DNA from: Rhodopseudomonas palustris
GTDB taxonomy: Bacteria; Pseudomonadota; Alphaproteobacteria; Rhizobiales; Xanthobacteraceae
Length of the DNA: 64,000 bases
Direction: 5' to 3'
Assembly: GCF_007005445.1 (NCBI RefSeq)
Contig: NZ_CP041387.1
Span: 992,001 to 1,056,000, forward strand
Below are positions 25,172-33,170 of the stretch, one piece after another (positions within the stretch are counted from its first letter, which is position 1; every line of letters starts with the position of its first letter). Under the pieces are notes generated by a model. The model searched no databases. It was not told the DNA's origin and saw only the letters and a list, made by a program, of their open reading frames with translations. The translations under genes and the position numbers were made by a program.

Positions 25172-26167
25172 ATGGCCGCTGCAGCTTTTGCCGACGCGCT
25201 GAAGAAGAGCGTGGTCGGATGGTGCATTGGGGCGACCGGCGTTCGTGATCTCGCGCAGCTCTCAGGCGGCGCGAGCCAGGAGACGTGGTCGTTCGTGATT
25301 GAGCGGCCGGACGGCGACATCGCGGCGATCCTGCGCCGCTCGCCGCCGGGTTACGGCAGCGTTTCCGGGCGTGCCGCGGGCCTCGATGTCGAAGCCGAAC
25401 TGATGGGGCTCGCCTACGAGGCCGGCGTACCGTCGCCGCAGGTGCTGCACGTCCTCACCGAAGCCGACGCGCTCGGCGCCGGCTTCGTGATGCGGCGCGT
25501 CGAGGGCGAGACCATCCCGCGCAAGATCCTGCGCGATGCGCAGTTCGCCGAAGCGCGGCCGAAGCTGGCGCGGCAGATCGGCACCATCCTCGCCGGCCTG
25601 CACGGCATCGACAGTGCCGCGCTGCCGAGCTTGCGGACGATCAGTTCGAGCGAGGAGATCGGTCTGCTGCGCGATGACTATCGCAGCATGGCGTGGCCGC
25701 GGCCGGTGTTCGAACTGGCGCTGCGCTGGCTCGGCCACAACGACCCCGGCGCGTCGAAAGCGGTCACGCTGGTGCACGGCGATTTCCGCCACGGCAACCT
25801 GATCATCGGTCCGGACGGCGTTCGCGCGGTGCTGGATTGGGAACTGGCGCATCGCGGCGATCCGATGGAAGACCTCGGCTGGATCTGCGTCAATTCCTGG
25901 CGGTTCGGCGAGATCGACAAGCCGGTCGGCGGGCTCGGCTCGCGCGAGGAGATGTTCGAAGGTTACGAAGCCGCGGGCGGCCGCGTCGATCCGGATCGCG
26001 TCAAGTTCTGGGAAGTGATGGGCACGCTGCGCTGGGGCATCATGTGCTGCGGCATGATGCAGCGGTTCCGTCAAGGCCCCGATCATTCGATGGAGCCTGC
26101 GATGATCGGCCGCCGCTCGTCGGAAACCGAAATCGATCTGCTGCGGCTGCTGGCGCCGCGCGGCTAA
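25172..26167 (+). CDS. APH-like phosphotransferase, LvaA/ACAD11 kinase-domain type
   Basis: This 331-residue protein has the aminoglycoside phosphotransferase/choline kinase fold. The catalytic loop is LVHGDFRHGNLI, followed by AVLDWELAHRGDPMEDLGW with the metal-binding Asp. It resembles LvaA of the levulinate pathway and the kinase half of human ACAD11, which phosphorylate 4-hydroxyacyl-CoAs. The next gene encodes a DUF6285 protein, and an acyl-CoA dehydrogenase gene lies 1.1 kb beyond that, so the LvaA-LvaB-LvaC set is present in order. A drug-resistance role is unlikely in this setting. Confidence 0.85.
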   Translation: MAAAAFADALKKSVVGWCIGATGVRDLAQLSGGASQETWSFVIERPDGDIAAILRRSPPGYGSVSGRAAGLDVEAELMGLAYEAGVPSPQVLHVLTEADALGAGFVMRRVEGETIPRKILRDAQFAEARPKLARQIGTILAGLHGIDSAALPSLRTISSSEEIGLLRDDYRSMAWPRPVFELALRWLGHNDPGASKAVTLVHGDFRHGNLIIGPDGVRAVLDWELAHRGDPMEDLGWICVNSWRFGEIDKPVGGLGSREEMFEGYEAAGGRVDPDRVKFWEVMGTLRWGIMCCGMMQRFRQGPDHSMEPAMIGRRSSETEIDLLRLLAPRG

Positions 26168-26185
26168 TCATTCAGCGAGGCAGCG

Positions 26186-26584
26186 ATGCAGGACGAACCG
26201 AGGCCGGACGAACTGATCAAGGCGGTGGCGGACTTTCTGCGCGAGCAGATCGTTCCACAGATCTCCGGCCACGCCGCGTTTAAGCTGCGGGTCGGCATCA
26301 ATGCACTCGATCTGGTGACGCGGCAATTGGCGTTGTCGGGCGAAAGCGATGCCGAAGAACACGCCAGCCTGAAGGCGCTGCTCGGCCATGACGGCTCGCT
26401 GTTCAATCTCAATGGCGAACTCGCCGATCGCATCGCCTCCGGCGCGGTCGACCTATCGACGCCCGGCGTCAAGGACCATCTGTGGCGCACCACGCTGGCC
26501 AAGCTCGCCGTCGATCAGCCGAACTATGCGAGCTATCGGCGGGAGATGCAGGGAAGCGAATCCAAAGAGGCTGCGTCATCCTGA
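26186..26584 (+). CDS. DUF6285 protein, LvaB-like partner of the kinase
   Basis: This 132-residue protein reads PDELIKAVADFLREQIVPQ and VGINALDLVTRQL, typical of DUF6285. Proteins of this size and position next to an APH-like kinase include LvaB, which the levulinate-pathway kinase needs for activity. It follows the kinase gene by 18 bases and is surely co-transcribed. Its last codons (Ala-Ala-Ser-Ser-stop) lie inside a dispersed palindromic repeat, so the C-terminal tail may have been altered by insertion of that element. Confidence 0.8.
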   Translation: MQDEPRPDELIKAVADFLREQIVPQISGHAAFKLRVGINALDLVTRQLALSGESDAEEHASLKALLGHDGSLFNLNGELADRIASGAVDLSTPGVKDHLWRTTLAKLAVDQPNYASYRREMQGSESKEAASS

Positions 26585-26677
26585 GGCGCCGTCGCGAAGC
26601 GACGGCCTCGAAGGATGAGCTGTGAGCATTCGCCGCCGCATCCTTCGAGGCTCGCTGCGCTCGCGCCCCGGAATGAC
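26575..26677. repeat. mosaic dispersed palindrome overlapping the DUF6285 stop
   Basis: The left part, GTCATCCTGAGGCGCCGTCG to CGGCCTCGAAGGATG, is the GTCATCCTGAGG family. The right part, GCATCCTTCGAGGCTCGC then GCGCCCCGGAATGAC, ends like the CCGGAATGAC family found elsewhere. So two families appear fused. The first bases encode the last residues and stop of the DUF6285 protein. Confidence 0.7.
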
Positions 26678-26709
26678 TCGGAGAGGCTGTGTCCCCTTCG
26701 TTCCGCGTC

Positions 26710-26791
26710 GTCATTGCGAGCGCAGCGAAGCAATCCAGTCGCCTTGCACTGAACTTCCGGATTGCTTCGTCGCTGCGCTCCTCGCCATGAC
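26710..26791. repeat. dispersed palindrome, GTCATTGCGAGCGCAGCGAAG type
   Basis: Ends are GTCATTGCGAGCGCAGCGAA and GCGCTCCTCGCCATGAC, with inner GCAATCC and GGATTGC arms. This repeat type is scattered through many bacterial genomes of this group. It lies between the DUF6285 gene and the convergent crotonase gene, 24 bases from the latter's stop. Confidence 0.7.
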
Positions 26792-26814
26792 GAAAGAGAT
26801 CTCTCGGCGAGGAA

Positions 26815-27594
26815 CTACTTGCCCTGCCAGTTCGGCGCGCGCTTCTCCGAGAACGCCTTCGGTCCTTCGATGTAGTCCTGCGACGCCACCATCGCCTTCA
26901 CGGCCGGATAGTCGCGCTGTTCGGCGATCGCCTGCGGCAGTGATACCTCCAAACCTCGCGACAGTGTCTGCTTCGAGGCGCGGATCGACATCGGCGAGAC
27001 GGCACAGATGGCTTCGGCCCAGCGTTCGGCGGCGGCGAGCGCTTCGCCCTGCGGCACGACTTCGTTGACGAAGCCGAGCTCCAGCCCCTCCCGGGCAGGA
27101 ACGTGGCGGGCGGTGAGGATCATGCCCATCGCGCGCTTCAGCCCGATCTGGCGGGGCAGGCGGTGCAGGCCGCCGGCGAGCGCCGCGAGGCCGACGCGCG
27201 GCTCGGGCAGCGCAAAGGTTGCGTTCTCCGCCGCGATGATCAGGTCGCAGGCGAGCGCGATCTCGAAGCCGCCGCCCATCGCCACGCCGTTCACCGCTGC
27301 GATGATCGGCTTGTCGCAGTCGAACCGCGAGGTGAGCCCGCCGAACCCGCTCTCGCCCCAGCCGCGCTTGCCGCCCGACGCCTGCCACTTCAGATCGTTG
27401 CCGGCGCAGAACGCCTTGTCGCCGGCGCCGGTGACGATCGCGACCCACTGCTCGGGATCGGCGGCGAAATCGTTGAACACGCCTTCGAGTTCGAAATGCG
27501 CGTCGGTGTGCAGCGCGTTGTACACTTCGGGCCGCGACAGCGTGACGATGGTGATCGGGCCCTTGCGGGTGACGGTGGAGAACTGCAGCGCCAT
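26815..27594 (-). CDS. enoyl-CoA hydratase
   Basis: This 259-residue crotonase keeps both catalytic glutamates, in VAMGGGFEIALA and TFALPEPRVGL, and the oxyanion loop AGDKAFCAGNDL. It should add water across the double bond of 2-enoyl-CoA. The ATG at 27594 (MALQFSTV) is chosen; the frame remains open to 27699 but that extension overlaps the divergent promoter region. It is divergent from the acyl-CoA dehydrogenase gene, with an inverted repeat between them. This suggests a joint regulator and consecutive steps (dehydrogenation, then hydration). Confidence 0.92.
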   Translation of the reverse strand: MALQFSTVTRKGPITIVTLSRPEVYNALHTDAHFELEGVFNDFAADPEQWVAIVTGAGDKAFCAGNDLKWQASGGKRGWGESGFGGLTSRFDCDKPIIAAVNGVAMGGGFEIALACDLIIAAENATFALPEPRVGLAALAGGLHRLPRQIGLKRAMGMILTARHVPAREGLELGFVNEVVPQGEALAAAERWAEAICAVSPMSIRASKQTLSRGLEVSLPQAIAEQRDYPAVKAMVASQDYIEGPKAFSEKRAPNWQGK

Positions 27595-27663
27595 CGGCGT
27601 TTCCTTTTTTCGTTGAGCAGAATTGTGCGGCTGAAGCGCGCTTGACTTGTCCTGCACGGCGCA

Positions 27664-27683
27664 TGTTAATCGGTCGCTTAACA
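27664..27683. promoter_or_regulatory. inverted repeat TGTTAA-N8-TTAACA, putative operator
   Basis: The six-base arms are perfect and lie in the 125-base divergent space between the enoyl-CoA hydratase and acyl-CoA dehydrogenase genes, 70 and 37 bases from their starts. Dimeric TetR, MarR or GntR regulators use arms like this, so it may control both genes. Confidence 0.45.
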
Positions 27684-27719
27684 AGATCAACAACAACACG
27701 AAGACTGTGGGAGCACGCC

Positions 27720-28994
27720 TTGGATTTCTCTCTGCCGCCCGATCTGGTCGCCTATTTGGCCGAACTCGACCGCTTCATCGACGCGAAGATCAAGCCGCTG
27801 GAGCAGGCCGACGACAACATCCGCTTCTTCGATCATCGCCGCGAATGGGCGCGGACCGATTTCGAACACGGCGGGCTGCCGCGTCACGACTGGGAAGAGC
27901 TGCTGCGCAAGGCGAAGGATCTCGCCGATGAGGCCGGCCATCTCCGCTTCGCGATTCCGAAGCGCTACGGCGGCCAGGACGGTACCAACCTCTGGATGGC
28001 GGTGATCCGCGAACACTTCGCCGCCAAGGGACTCGGCCTGCACAACGATCTGCAGAACGAGCATTCGATCGTCGGCAATTTCCCGATCGTGAAGATGCTC
28101 GATCTATACGGCCGCGACGATCAGAAGGCGATGATCGACGGCTCGATCAAGGGCAAGTATCGCATCACGTTCGGCTTGACCGAGCCGGACCACGGCTCGG
28201 ACGCGACCCACATGGAGACGCGCGCCGAAGAGGCGACTCGCGACGGCAAGAAAGGCTGGGTGATCAACGGCGAGAAGATGTGGACGACGGGCATGCACGT
28301 CGCCACGCATTGTGCGCTGTTCGCCCGCACCTCGGGCAATGACGGCGACGCGCGTGGCATCACCTGCTTCCTGGTGCCGGCCGATGCGACTGGCGTGAAG
28401 GTCGAAGAGTACTTGTGGACCTTCAACATGCCGACCGACCATCCGCGGGTGAGCTTCACCGATGTGTTCGTCACCGAGGAGGCGGTGTTCGGCGAGGTAG
28501 GCCGCGGCCTGTCGCTGGCGCAGTGCTTCGTGCACGAGAATCGCATCCGTCAGGCAGCCTCGTCGCTCGGCGCCGCGGTGTTCTGCATCAATGAAAGCGT
28601 GAAGTACGCGCGTGAGCGCAAACCGTTCGGCGAAGAACTGGCGCGCAACCAGGCGATCCAGTTCCCGCTCGTCGAGCTTGCCACCCAGGCCGAGATGCTG
28701 CGCCTCCTGATCCGCAAGACCGCGTGGGAGATGGATCAGATGACCCAGGCGCAGGTCGAGCACACGCTGTCCGACAAGGTGTCGATGTGTAACTACTGGG
28801 CGAACCGGCTGTGCGGCCAGGCGGCCGACCGCGCGATTCAAGTCCACGGCGGCATCGGCTATTCGCGCCACAAGCAGTTCGAACACATCTACCGCCACCA
28901 CCGCCGCTATCGCATCACCGAGGGCAGCGAGGAAATCCAGATGCGCAAGGTGGCGGGCTTCCTGTTCGGCTACATGGGCGCGAACAAGCGATAG
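27720..28994 (+). CDS. acyl-CoA dehydrogenase, ACAD10/11-LvaC type
   Basis: This 424-residue flavoprotein has the FAD/acyl-CoA motifs ITFGLTEPDHGSDATHM, TGMHVATHCALFARTSG and the C-terminal VHGGIGYSRHKQFEHIYRHH with RITEGSEEIQMR. The last motif is the one seen in ACAD10/11-like members. In the levulinate pathway the LvaC homologue removes phosphate from a 4-phosphoacyl-CoA to give an enoyl-CoA; ordinary dehydrogenation is the alternative. I take the TTG at 27720 as start because GGGAG lies just upstream. The kinase and DUF6285 genes are 1.1 kb away and the hydratase gene is divergent. Confidence 0.88.
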   Translation: MDFSLPPDLVAYLAELDRFIDAKIKPLEQADDNIRFFDHRREWARTDFEHGGLPRHDWEELLRKAKDLADEAGHLRFAIPKRYGGQDGTNLWMAVIREHFAAKGLGLHNDLQNEHSIVGNFPIVKMLDLYGRDDQKAMIDGSIKGKYRITFGLTEPDHGSDATHMETRAEEATRDGKKGWVINGEKMWTTGMHVATHCALFARTSGNDGDARGITCFLVPADATGVKVEEYLWTFNMPTDHPRVSFTDVFVTEEAVFGEVGRGLSLAQCFVHENRIRQAASSLGAAVFCINESVKYARERKPFGEELARNQAIQFPLVELATQAEMLRLLIRKTAWEMDQMTQAQVEHTLSDKVSMCNYWANRLCGQAADRAIQVHGGIGYSRHKQFEHIYRHHRRYRITEGSEEIQMRKVAGFLFGYMGANKR

Positions 28995-29000
28995 ATATCT

Positions 29001-29034
29001 GTAGGGTGGGCACGCTTCGCGTTGCCCACCCTAC
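29001..29034. repeat. hairpin element GTAGGGTGGGCA ... TGCCCACCCTAC
   Basis: Twelve-base perfect arms flank a ten-base loop, directly after the acyl-CoA dehydrogenase stop. There is no T-run, so it is more likely a dispersed repeat than an intrinsic terminator, although it could act to stop or stabilise the transcript. Confidence 0.7.
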
Positions 29035-29060
29035 GGCGCTACACGCAGTACCTCGCCGTG

Positions 29061-29207
29061 GTCATTCCGGGGCGCGCGAAGCGCGAGCCCGGAATCCATA
29101 TCCCCTGGCTTCGCCGTGTCAGCAGGTGTTTGCCACGCGGTGGCTTAACGCGACCACTGTGTTTATCGATTCCGGGTTCGCGAGCTACGCTCGCGCCCCG
29201 GAATGAC
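29061..29207. repeat. dispersed palindrome, GTCATTCCGGGGCGCG ... GCGCCCCGGAATGAC type
   Basis: Ends are GTCATTCCGGGGCGCGCGAA and CTCGCGCCCCGGAATGAC, with inner AGCCCGGAATCC and GATTCCGGGTTCG. The central part (29110-29165) is not shared with other copies. It lies in the convergent gap between the dehydrogenase and acyl-CoA synthetase genes. Confidence 0.8.
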
Positions 29208-29269
29208 GAACGAGAGGGATGTGCGCCGGGCTTTGGCGGCTTAGCGTCGCCGTCCGATGTGGCCGCCCC

Positions 29270-30898
29270 TCAGTTTACCTGCCGGTCCTTGCCGCTCCAA
29301 TACGGATCGCGGAGCTGGCGGCGGAGGATCTTGCCGGAGGCGTTGCGGGGCAGGGCCGGGATGAAGTCGATCGACTTCGGAGTCTTGTAGCCGGCGATCC
29401 GGGTGCGGGTGAAGCCGATGATGTCCTGCGCGGTGGCTTCCTTGCCGGGCTTCATCACCACCACGGCCTTGACGGCTTCGCCCCACTGATCGTCCGGCAC
29501 GCCGACCACCGCGACCTCGGCGACGTCCGGATGATCGCAGATCGCGCTCTCGACCTCGGCCGGATAGATGTTCTCGCCGCCGGAGATGATCATGTCCTTG
29601 ATGCGATCGTGGATGTAGACGTAGCCGTCCTCGTCCATGTAGCCGGCGTCACCGGTGCGCAGCCAGTTGTCGGCGTCGATCGTCTTCTTGGTGGCGTCGG
29701 GGAGATTCCAGTAGCCCACCATGTTGGAGCCGGAGCGGGTGGCGATCTCGCCGACCTGGCGCGGCGGCAGCGGCTTGCCGTCGGGATCGAGGATTGCGAT
29801 CTCGACCCCGGGCAGCGCCTTGCCGGCCGAGCGCATCCGCTCCAGCCCTTCGACATGATCCTCCGGCGGCAGCGCCACGATGGTGCCGGTGGTCTCGGTC
29901 ATGCCGTACATCTGCACGAAGCCGCACTTGAAGACCTCGATGCACTCCTTCAACAGCGCCGCCGGAATCGGTGAGGCGCCGTACAGCATGTATTTCAGCC
30001 GCGAGAAATCGACCTCGCGCGCACGCGGCTGCCGCACCACGAATTGCATCGCCGCCGGCACCATGAACAGCTTGGTGATGCCGGACTGCTCGAAGAAATC
30101 GAGCACCTTGGTCGGATCGAATTCGCGCGCGATCACGCCCTTGGCGCCGTGATAGATCCCCATCATGCCCCAGCCGGAGCCGCCGATGTGAAACACCGGC
30201 ATCGCCACCAGCGACACGTCGTCGGGCGTCCAGGTGTTCCACTCCGGTTTGTTGTCCTGGCCGGCGCGGACCAGCGACAGGAAGTTGGCGTGGCTGAGCA
30301 TCGCGCCCTTCGGCTTTCCGGTAGTGCCGGAGGTGTAGAGCTGGATCGCGATGTCGGACGGCGCGATCGCGACCTGCGGATCGTCACTCGGCTGCGCGTC
30401 GCGCCATTTGGCAAAGTCCTGCCACTCCGGCGCGCCGCCTTCGGTAGTGATGATGTGGCGCACGCTGGGGATCTGGTCTTTCAGGCCGCGGACCTGATCG
30501 ACGAATTCCGGGCCGACGAACAGGATCGCCGCCTTGCAGTCTTCGACGATGTAGGCGATCTCCGGCCCTGCAAGGCGCCAGTTCACCGGCGCCATCACCG
30601 CCTTGGCCTTGATCGCGCCACTCCACAGCTCGAAATAAATGTCGCTGTTCTTGCCGAGATAGGCGATGCGCTCGTTCGGTTGCACGCCGGAGGCCTGCAG
30701 CGCGCGGGCGACCTGATTTGTGTGGCGATCGAAGTCGGCAAAGGTGCTGATGCGGCCTTCGAATTCGTAGGCGATCTCGTTGCCGCGGGTCTCGGCCTGT
30801 GCGCGGATCACATCGGCCAGCGTGGCCGGCTCCGACGAGGCAGCCGGCGCAGGCGAATTGAAGGCGGCCGTGCGGGCCTTCTCCTGAAGGTCGGACAT
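29270..30898 (-). CDS. AMP-forming acyl-CoA synthetase
   Basis: This 542-residue adenylating enzyme has the P-loop LYTSGTTGKPKGA, the A5 motif YGMTETTG, RTGDAGYMDEDGY and the C-terminal lysine motif NASGKILRRQLRD. It activates a carboxylic acid to acyl-CoA via an acyl-adenylate. The likely start is the ATG at 30898 (MSDLQEKAR). It could supply the CoA esters for the neighbouring kinase, dehydrogenase and hydratase. The substrate (medium-chain, aromatic or 4-oxo/hydroxy acid) is not visible. It stands between two repeat-rich gaps, so it is probably transcribed alone. Confidence 0.92.
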   Translation of the reverse strand: MSDLQEKARTAAFNSPAPAASSEPATLADVIRAQAETRGNEIAYEFEGRISTFADFDRHTNQVARALQASGVQPNERIAYLGKNSDIYFELWSGAIKAKAVMAPVNWRLAGPEIAYIVEDCKAAILFVGPEFVDQVRGLKDQIPSVRHIITTEGGAPEWQDFAKWRDAQPSDDPQVAIAPSDIAIQLYTSGTTGKPKGAMLSHANFLSLVRAGQDNKPEWNTWTPDDVSLVAMPVFHIGGSGWGMMGIYHGAKGVIAREFDPTKVLDFFEQSGITKLFMVPAAMQFVVRQPRAREVDFSRLKYMLYGASPIPAALLKECIEVFKCGFVQMYGMTETTGTIVALPPEDHVEGLERMRSAGKALPGVEIAILDPDGKPLPPRQVGEIATRSGSNMVGYWNLPDATKKTIDADNWLRTGDAGYMDEDGYVYIHDRIKDMIISGGENIYPAEVESAICDHPDVAEVAVVGVPDDQWGEAVKAVVVMKPGKEATAQDIIGFTRTRIAGYKTPKSIDFIPALPRNASGKILRRQLRDPYWSGKDRQVN

Positions 30899-31227
30899 TG
30901 TCACTCCCTGGATATTATTAGTTGCTTGTTGTTTGCCGGAAGTCTGCCGCGCTTCGCAGGCAAACACAAGCGGGAGGGAATGTCGCGGGTGGGAAGTAAA
31001 TGCCGCGGCGAGAGCAGAGCCGGGCGGCGTTGCAGGGCACAATGGCTGCGCACAACAACCTGGTCATCGCCCGGCTCGTCCGGGCGACCCAGTATTGCAG
31101 AGCGTTCGTGGTCAGCCGCAGGCTATCCGTAGTACTGGATCCCCGCATCCGAGGGGATGACGGTGGTGAGCTTGCGTTGGCGTAGCAACCAGCACCGTCG
31201 ATCCCGGCCATGACAAACTGGCGGCGG
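30899..31227. other. intergenic region with a dispersed repeat
   Basis: I see no gene in this 329-base stretch between the acyl-CoA synthetase and the next SDR gene. It holds the promoter side of the synthetase gene and a palindromic repeat at 31063-31161, and no good terminator. Confidence 0.6.
31063..31161. repeat. dispersed palindrome, GTCATCGCCCGGCTCGTCCGG type
   Basis: It begins GTCATCGCCCGGCTCGTCCG and ends CCGCATCCGAGGGGATGAC, with inner ACCCAGTA and TACTGGAT arms, and is a different family from the CCGGAATGAC repeats. Confidence 0.65.
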
Positions 31228-32100
31228 TTACCCCCGCTGCGCGCGGTCTTTTTCGTTCTGGGCCTTGATCGAGGCCTTGGCCTGCTCCCAGTCGGCGTCG
31301 CTCCAGTCGCGGAGCTGGTAGAAGTTGCCGCCCATGGCGAGGCCCTGGGCGCCGTCCATCGCGATGGTTTCGCCGCTGATCCAGTCGCAGCCGCCGGAGA
31401 TCAGGAAGGTGGCGAGGTTCTGCAGCTCTTCCATGGTGCCGACGCGGCCCATCGGATTCATCTTGATGGTGCGGGCACCGGCCTCGTCGCCCGGCTTGAT
31501 CCGCTTGCTCATGCCCTCGGTCGGAATTTCGCCGGGCGCAATGGTGTTGAGGCGGATGCCGTATTTTCCCCATTCGGTGGCGAGCGACATCGTCATGGCA
31601 TGGATCGCCGACTTGCTCATCGCCGACGGCACCACATAGGGGCTGCCGTTGCGCACCCAGGTGGTGGTGATCGACACCACGTTGCCGCGATGGCCGCCGG
31701 CGATCCAGCGCTTGCCGACCGCGTGGGTGACGTAGAACGTGCCGTGCATCACGATGTTGGCGACGGCGTCGAAACCGCGCGGGCTGAGATCCTCACTCCG
31801 CGAGATGAAATTTCCCGCCGCGTTGTTGATCAGGTCGGTGAGCGGCCCGCTCTCGAAGATGGTCTCGACCATATGGTCGACCGCCGCCGCGTCGCGGATA
31901 TCGACGCCGTAGGTCATCACCTTGCCGCCGTACTGATCCATCAGTTCGGTCGCGGTCTCGTCGCACACGCCCTTGCGGCGGCCGCAGATGTGGACTTCGG
32001 CGCCGAGTTGCAGGAAGCGCGCCGCCATCGCCTTGCCGAGACCGGTGCCGCCACCGGTGACGAGGATGCGACGGCCGGCGAGAAGCTGATCTGTGAACAT
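31228..32100 (-). CDS. SDR family oxidoreductase, 2,4-dienoyl-CoA reductase-like
   Basis: This 290-residue SDR has TGGGTGLGKAMAARF for cofactor binding, NNAAGNF and the lysine in MSKSAIHAMTMSLATEW. Together with APGEIPTEGM this matches the dienoyl-CoA reductase group better than classical 3-ketoacyl reductases. The family uses NADPH to reduce 2,4-dienoyl-CoA esters from unsaturated acid breakdown. The ATG at 32100 is preferred over 32190. It is divergent from the crotonase gene at 32211, and the space between holds a weak inverted repeat. Confidence 0.85.
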   Translation of the reverse strand: MFTDQLLAGRRILVTGGGTGLGKAMAARFLQLGAEVHICGRRKGVCDETATELMDQYGGKVMTYGVDIRDAAAVDHMVETIFESGPLTDLINNAAGNFISRSEDLSPRGFDAVANIVMHGTFYVTHAVGKRWIAGGHRGNVVSITTTWVRNGSPYVVPSAMSKSAIHAMTMSLATEWGKYGIRLNTIAPGEIPTEGMSKRIKPGDEAGARTIKMNPMGRVGTMEELQNLATFLISGGCDWISGETIAMDGAQGLAMGGNFYQLRDWSDADWEQAKASIKAQNEKDRAQRG

Positions 32101-32210
32101 GAAGAAAACCGCCTGGGAAAGTTGAAGCTGACCGTTAATTAGGTGATTGACTAAATCCCGACAACGCTTTTCTGTAGCGCGGCAACGCAAAACAACGAAG
32201 GGACTTCCCG

Positions 32211-33023
32211 ATGAACGATCGCGTTTCGGTGACGATCACGGATGGCGTCGCCGATGTTCGACTGGTGCGCGTGGACAAGATGAATGCGCTCGATGCTGCG
32301 ATGTTCGAGGCGTTGGTGAGCACCACCGAACGGCTGGCGCAGGACAAAGGCGTGCGCGCCGTGGTGCTGTCGGGGGAGGGCAAGGCGTTCTGCGCCGGCC
32401 TCGACATGGGACGTTTCGCCGCGATGAAGGAGAGCGGCGGCAACGGAATTCCGGGAGGCGAATTTCGAGACCTGACCAAGCGCACCCACGGCCAGGCCAA
32501 CGCACCGCAACAGGCGGTATGGGGCTGGCGGATGCTGCCGGTGCCGGTGATTGCTGCGGTGCACGGTGTCGCGTTCGGCGGAGGCTGTCAGCTCGCGCTC
32601 GGTGCCGACATCCGGCTGATGGCGCCGGACGCCAGGATGTCGATCATGGAGATCAAATGGGGTCTGGTGCCCGACATGGCCGGCACGCCGATCCTGGCGA
32701 CGCTGCTGCGCGACGACGTGCTGCGCGAATTGACCTACACCGGCCGCGTCGTCGATGCACAGGAGGCGGTGAGTCTCGGCCTCGCCACCAAGGTCGTCGA
32801 CGATCCGTATCAGGCCGCGCTGGCGATGGCGCGCGAGATCGCCGGCAAGAATCCGGACGCGATCCGCGCCGCCAAGCGGATGATGAACAAGCTGTCGATC
32901 GATCCCGGACCGGCGCTGCTCGCCGAAAGCGTCGAGCAACAGAAACTGATCGGCTCGCCGAACCAGACCGAGGCGGTGCGGGCGAATTTGGAAAAGCGCG
33001 CGCCGAATTTCATCGACGCATAG
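32211..33023 (+). CDS. crotonase family protein, probable isomerase
   Basis: This 270-residue crotonase has the oxyanion loop GEGKAFCAGLDM and AFGGGCQLALG. The first hydratase glutamate is replaced by Gln, while the second glutamate is kept in MSIMEIKWGLVPDMAG. One acidic residue favours double-bond isomerisation over hydration. AAGGGA lies before the ATG. It is followed 147 bases later by an acyl-CoA synthetase gene on the same strand, with a strong hairpin between, and is divergent from the dienoyl-CoA reductase-like SDR gene, a natural partner in unsaturated acid degradation. Confidence 0.87.
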   Translation: MNDRVSVTITDGVADVRLVRVDKMNALDAAMFEALVSTTERLAQDKGVRAVVLSGEGKAFCAGLDMGRFAAMKESGGNGIPGGEFRDLTKRTHGQANAPQQAVWGWRMLPVPVIAAVHGVAFGGGCQLALGADIRLMAPDARMSIMEIKWGLVPDMAGTPILATLLRDDVLRELTYTGRVVDAQEAVSLGLATKVVDDPYQAALAMAREIAGKNPDAIRAAKRMMNKLSIDPGPALLAESVEQQKLIGSPNQTEAVRANLEKRAPNFIDA

Positions 33024-33055
33024 CGCCACGCGGCAAATACATGACTTATCGAGAG

Positions 33056-33080
33056 GACGCCGCGCGCATCGCGCGGCGTC
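33056..33080 (+). terminator. strong hairpin, possible terminator
   Basis: GACGCCGCGCG CAT CGCGCGGCGTC is an 11-bp perfect stem with a three-base loop, 33 bases after the crotonase stop. Only two T residues follow, so termination would be weak or factor-assisted. It may instead be an attenuator before the synthetase gene. Confidence 0.5.
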
Positions 33081-33170
33081 TTCACGTATAAGCGCCGCAT
33101 CAACGCGCCGCAGCGTTGCGTCATACTCGCGCGCTGCAGCCAACCCCGACTCGAGAATCGGAGAGTAACA

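Noticed and set aside
25172..26167. APH-like gene as an aminoglycoside resistance gene
   Set aside because: The neighbours are acyl-CoA genes and a DUF6285 partner gene; the motifs fit the LvaA/ACAD11 kinase type better.
26710..26791. Repeats as an insertion sequence
   Set aside because: No transposase, no target duplication visible and too short; at most a MITE-like or REP-like unit.
29001..29034. Hairpin after the acyl-CoA dehydrogenase as an intrinsic terminator
   Set aside because: The stem is strong but no T-run follows; the GTAGGGTGGGCA hairpin is better called a dispersed repeat.
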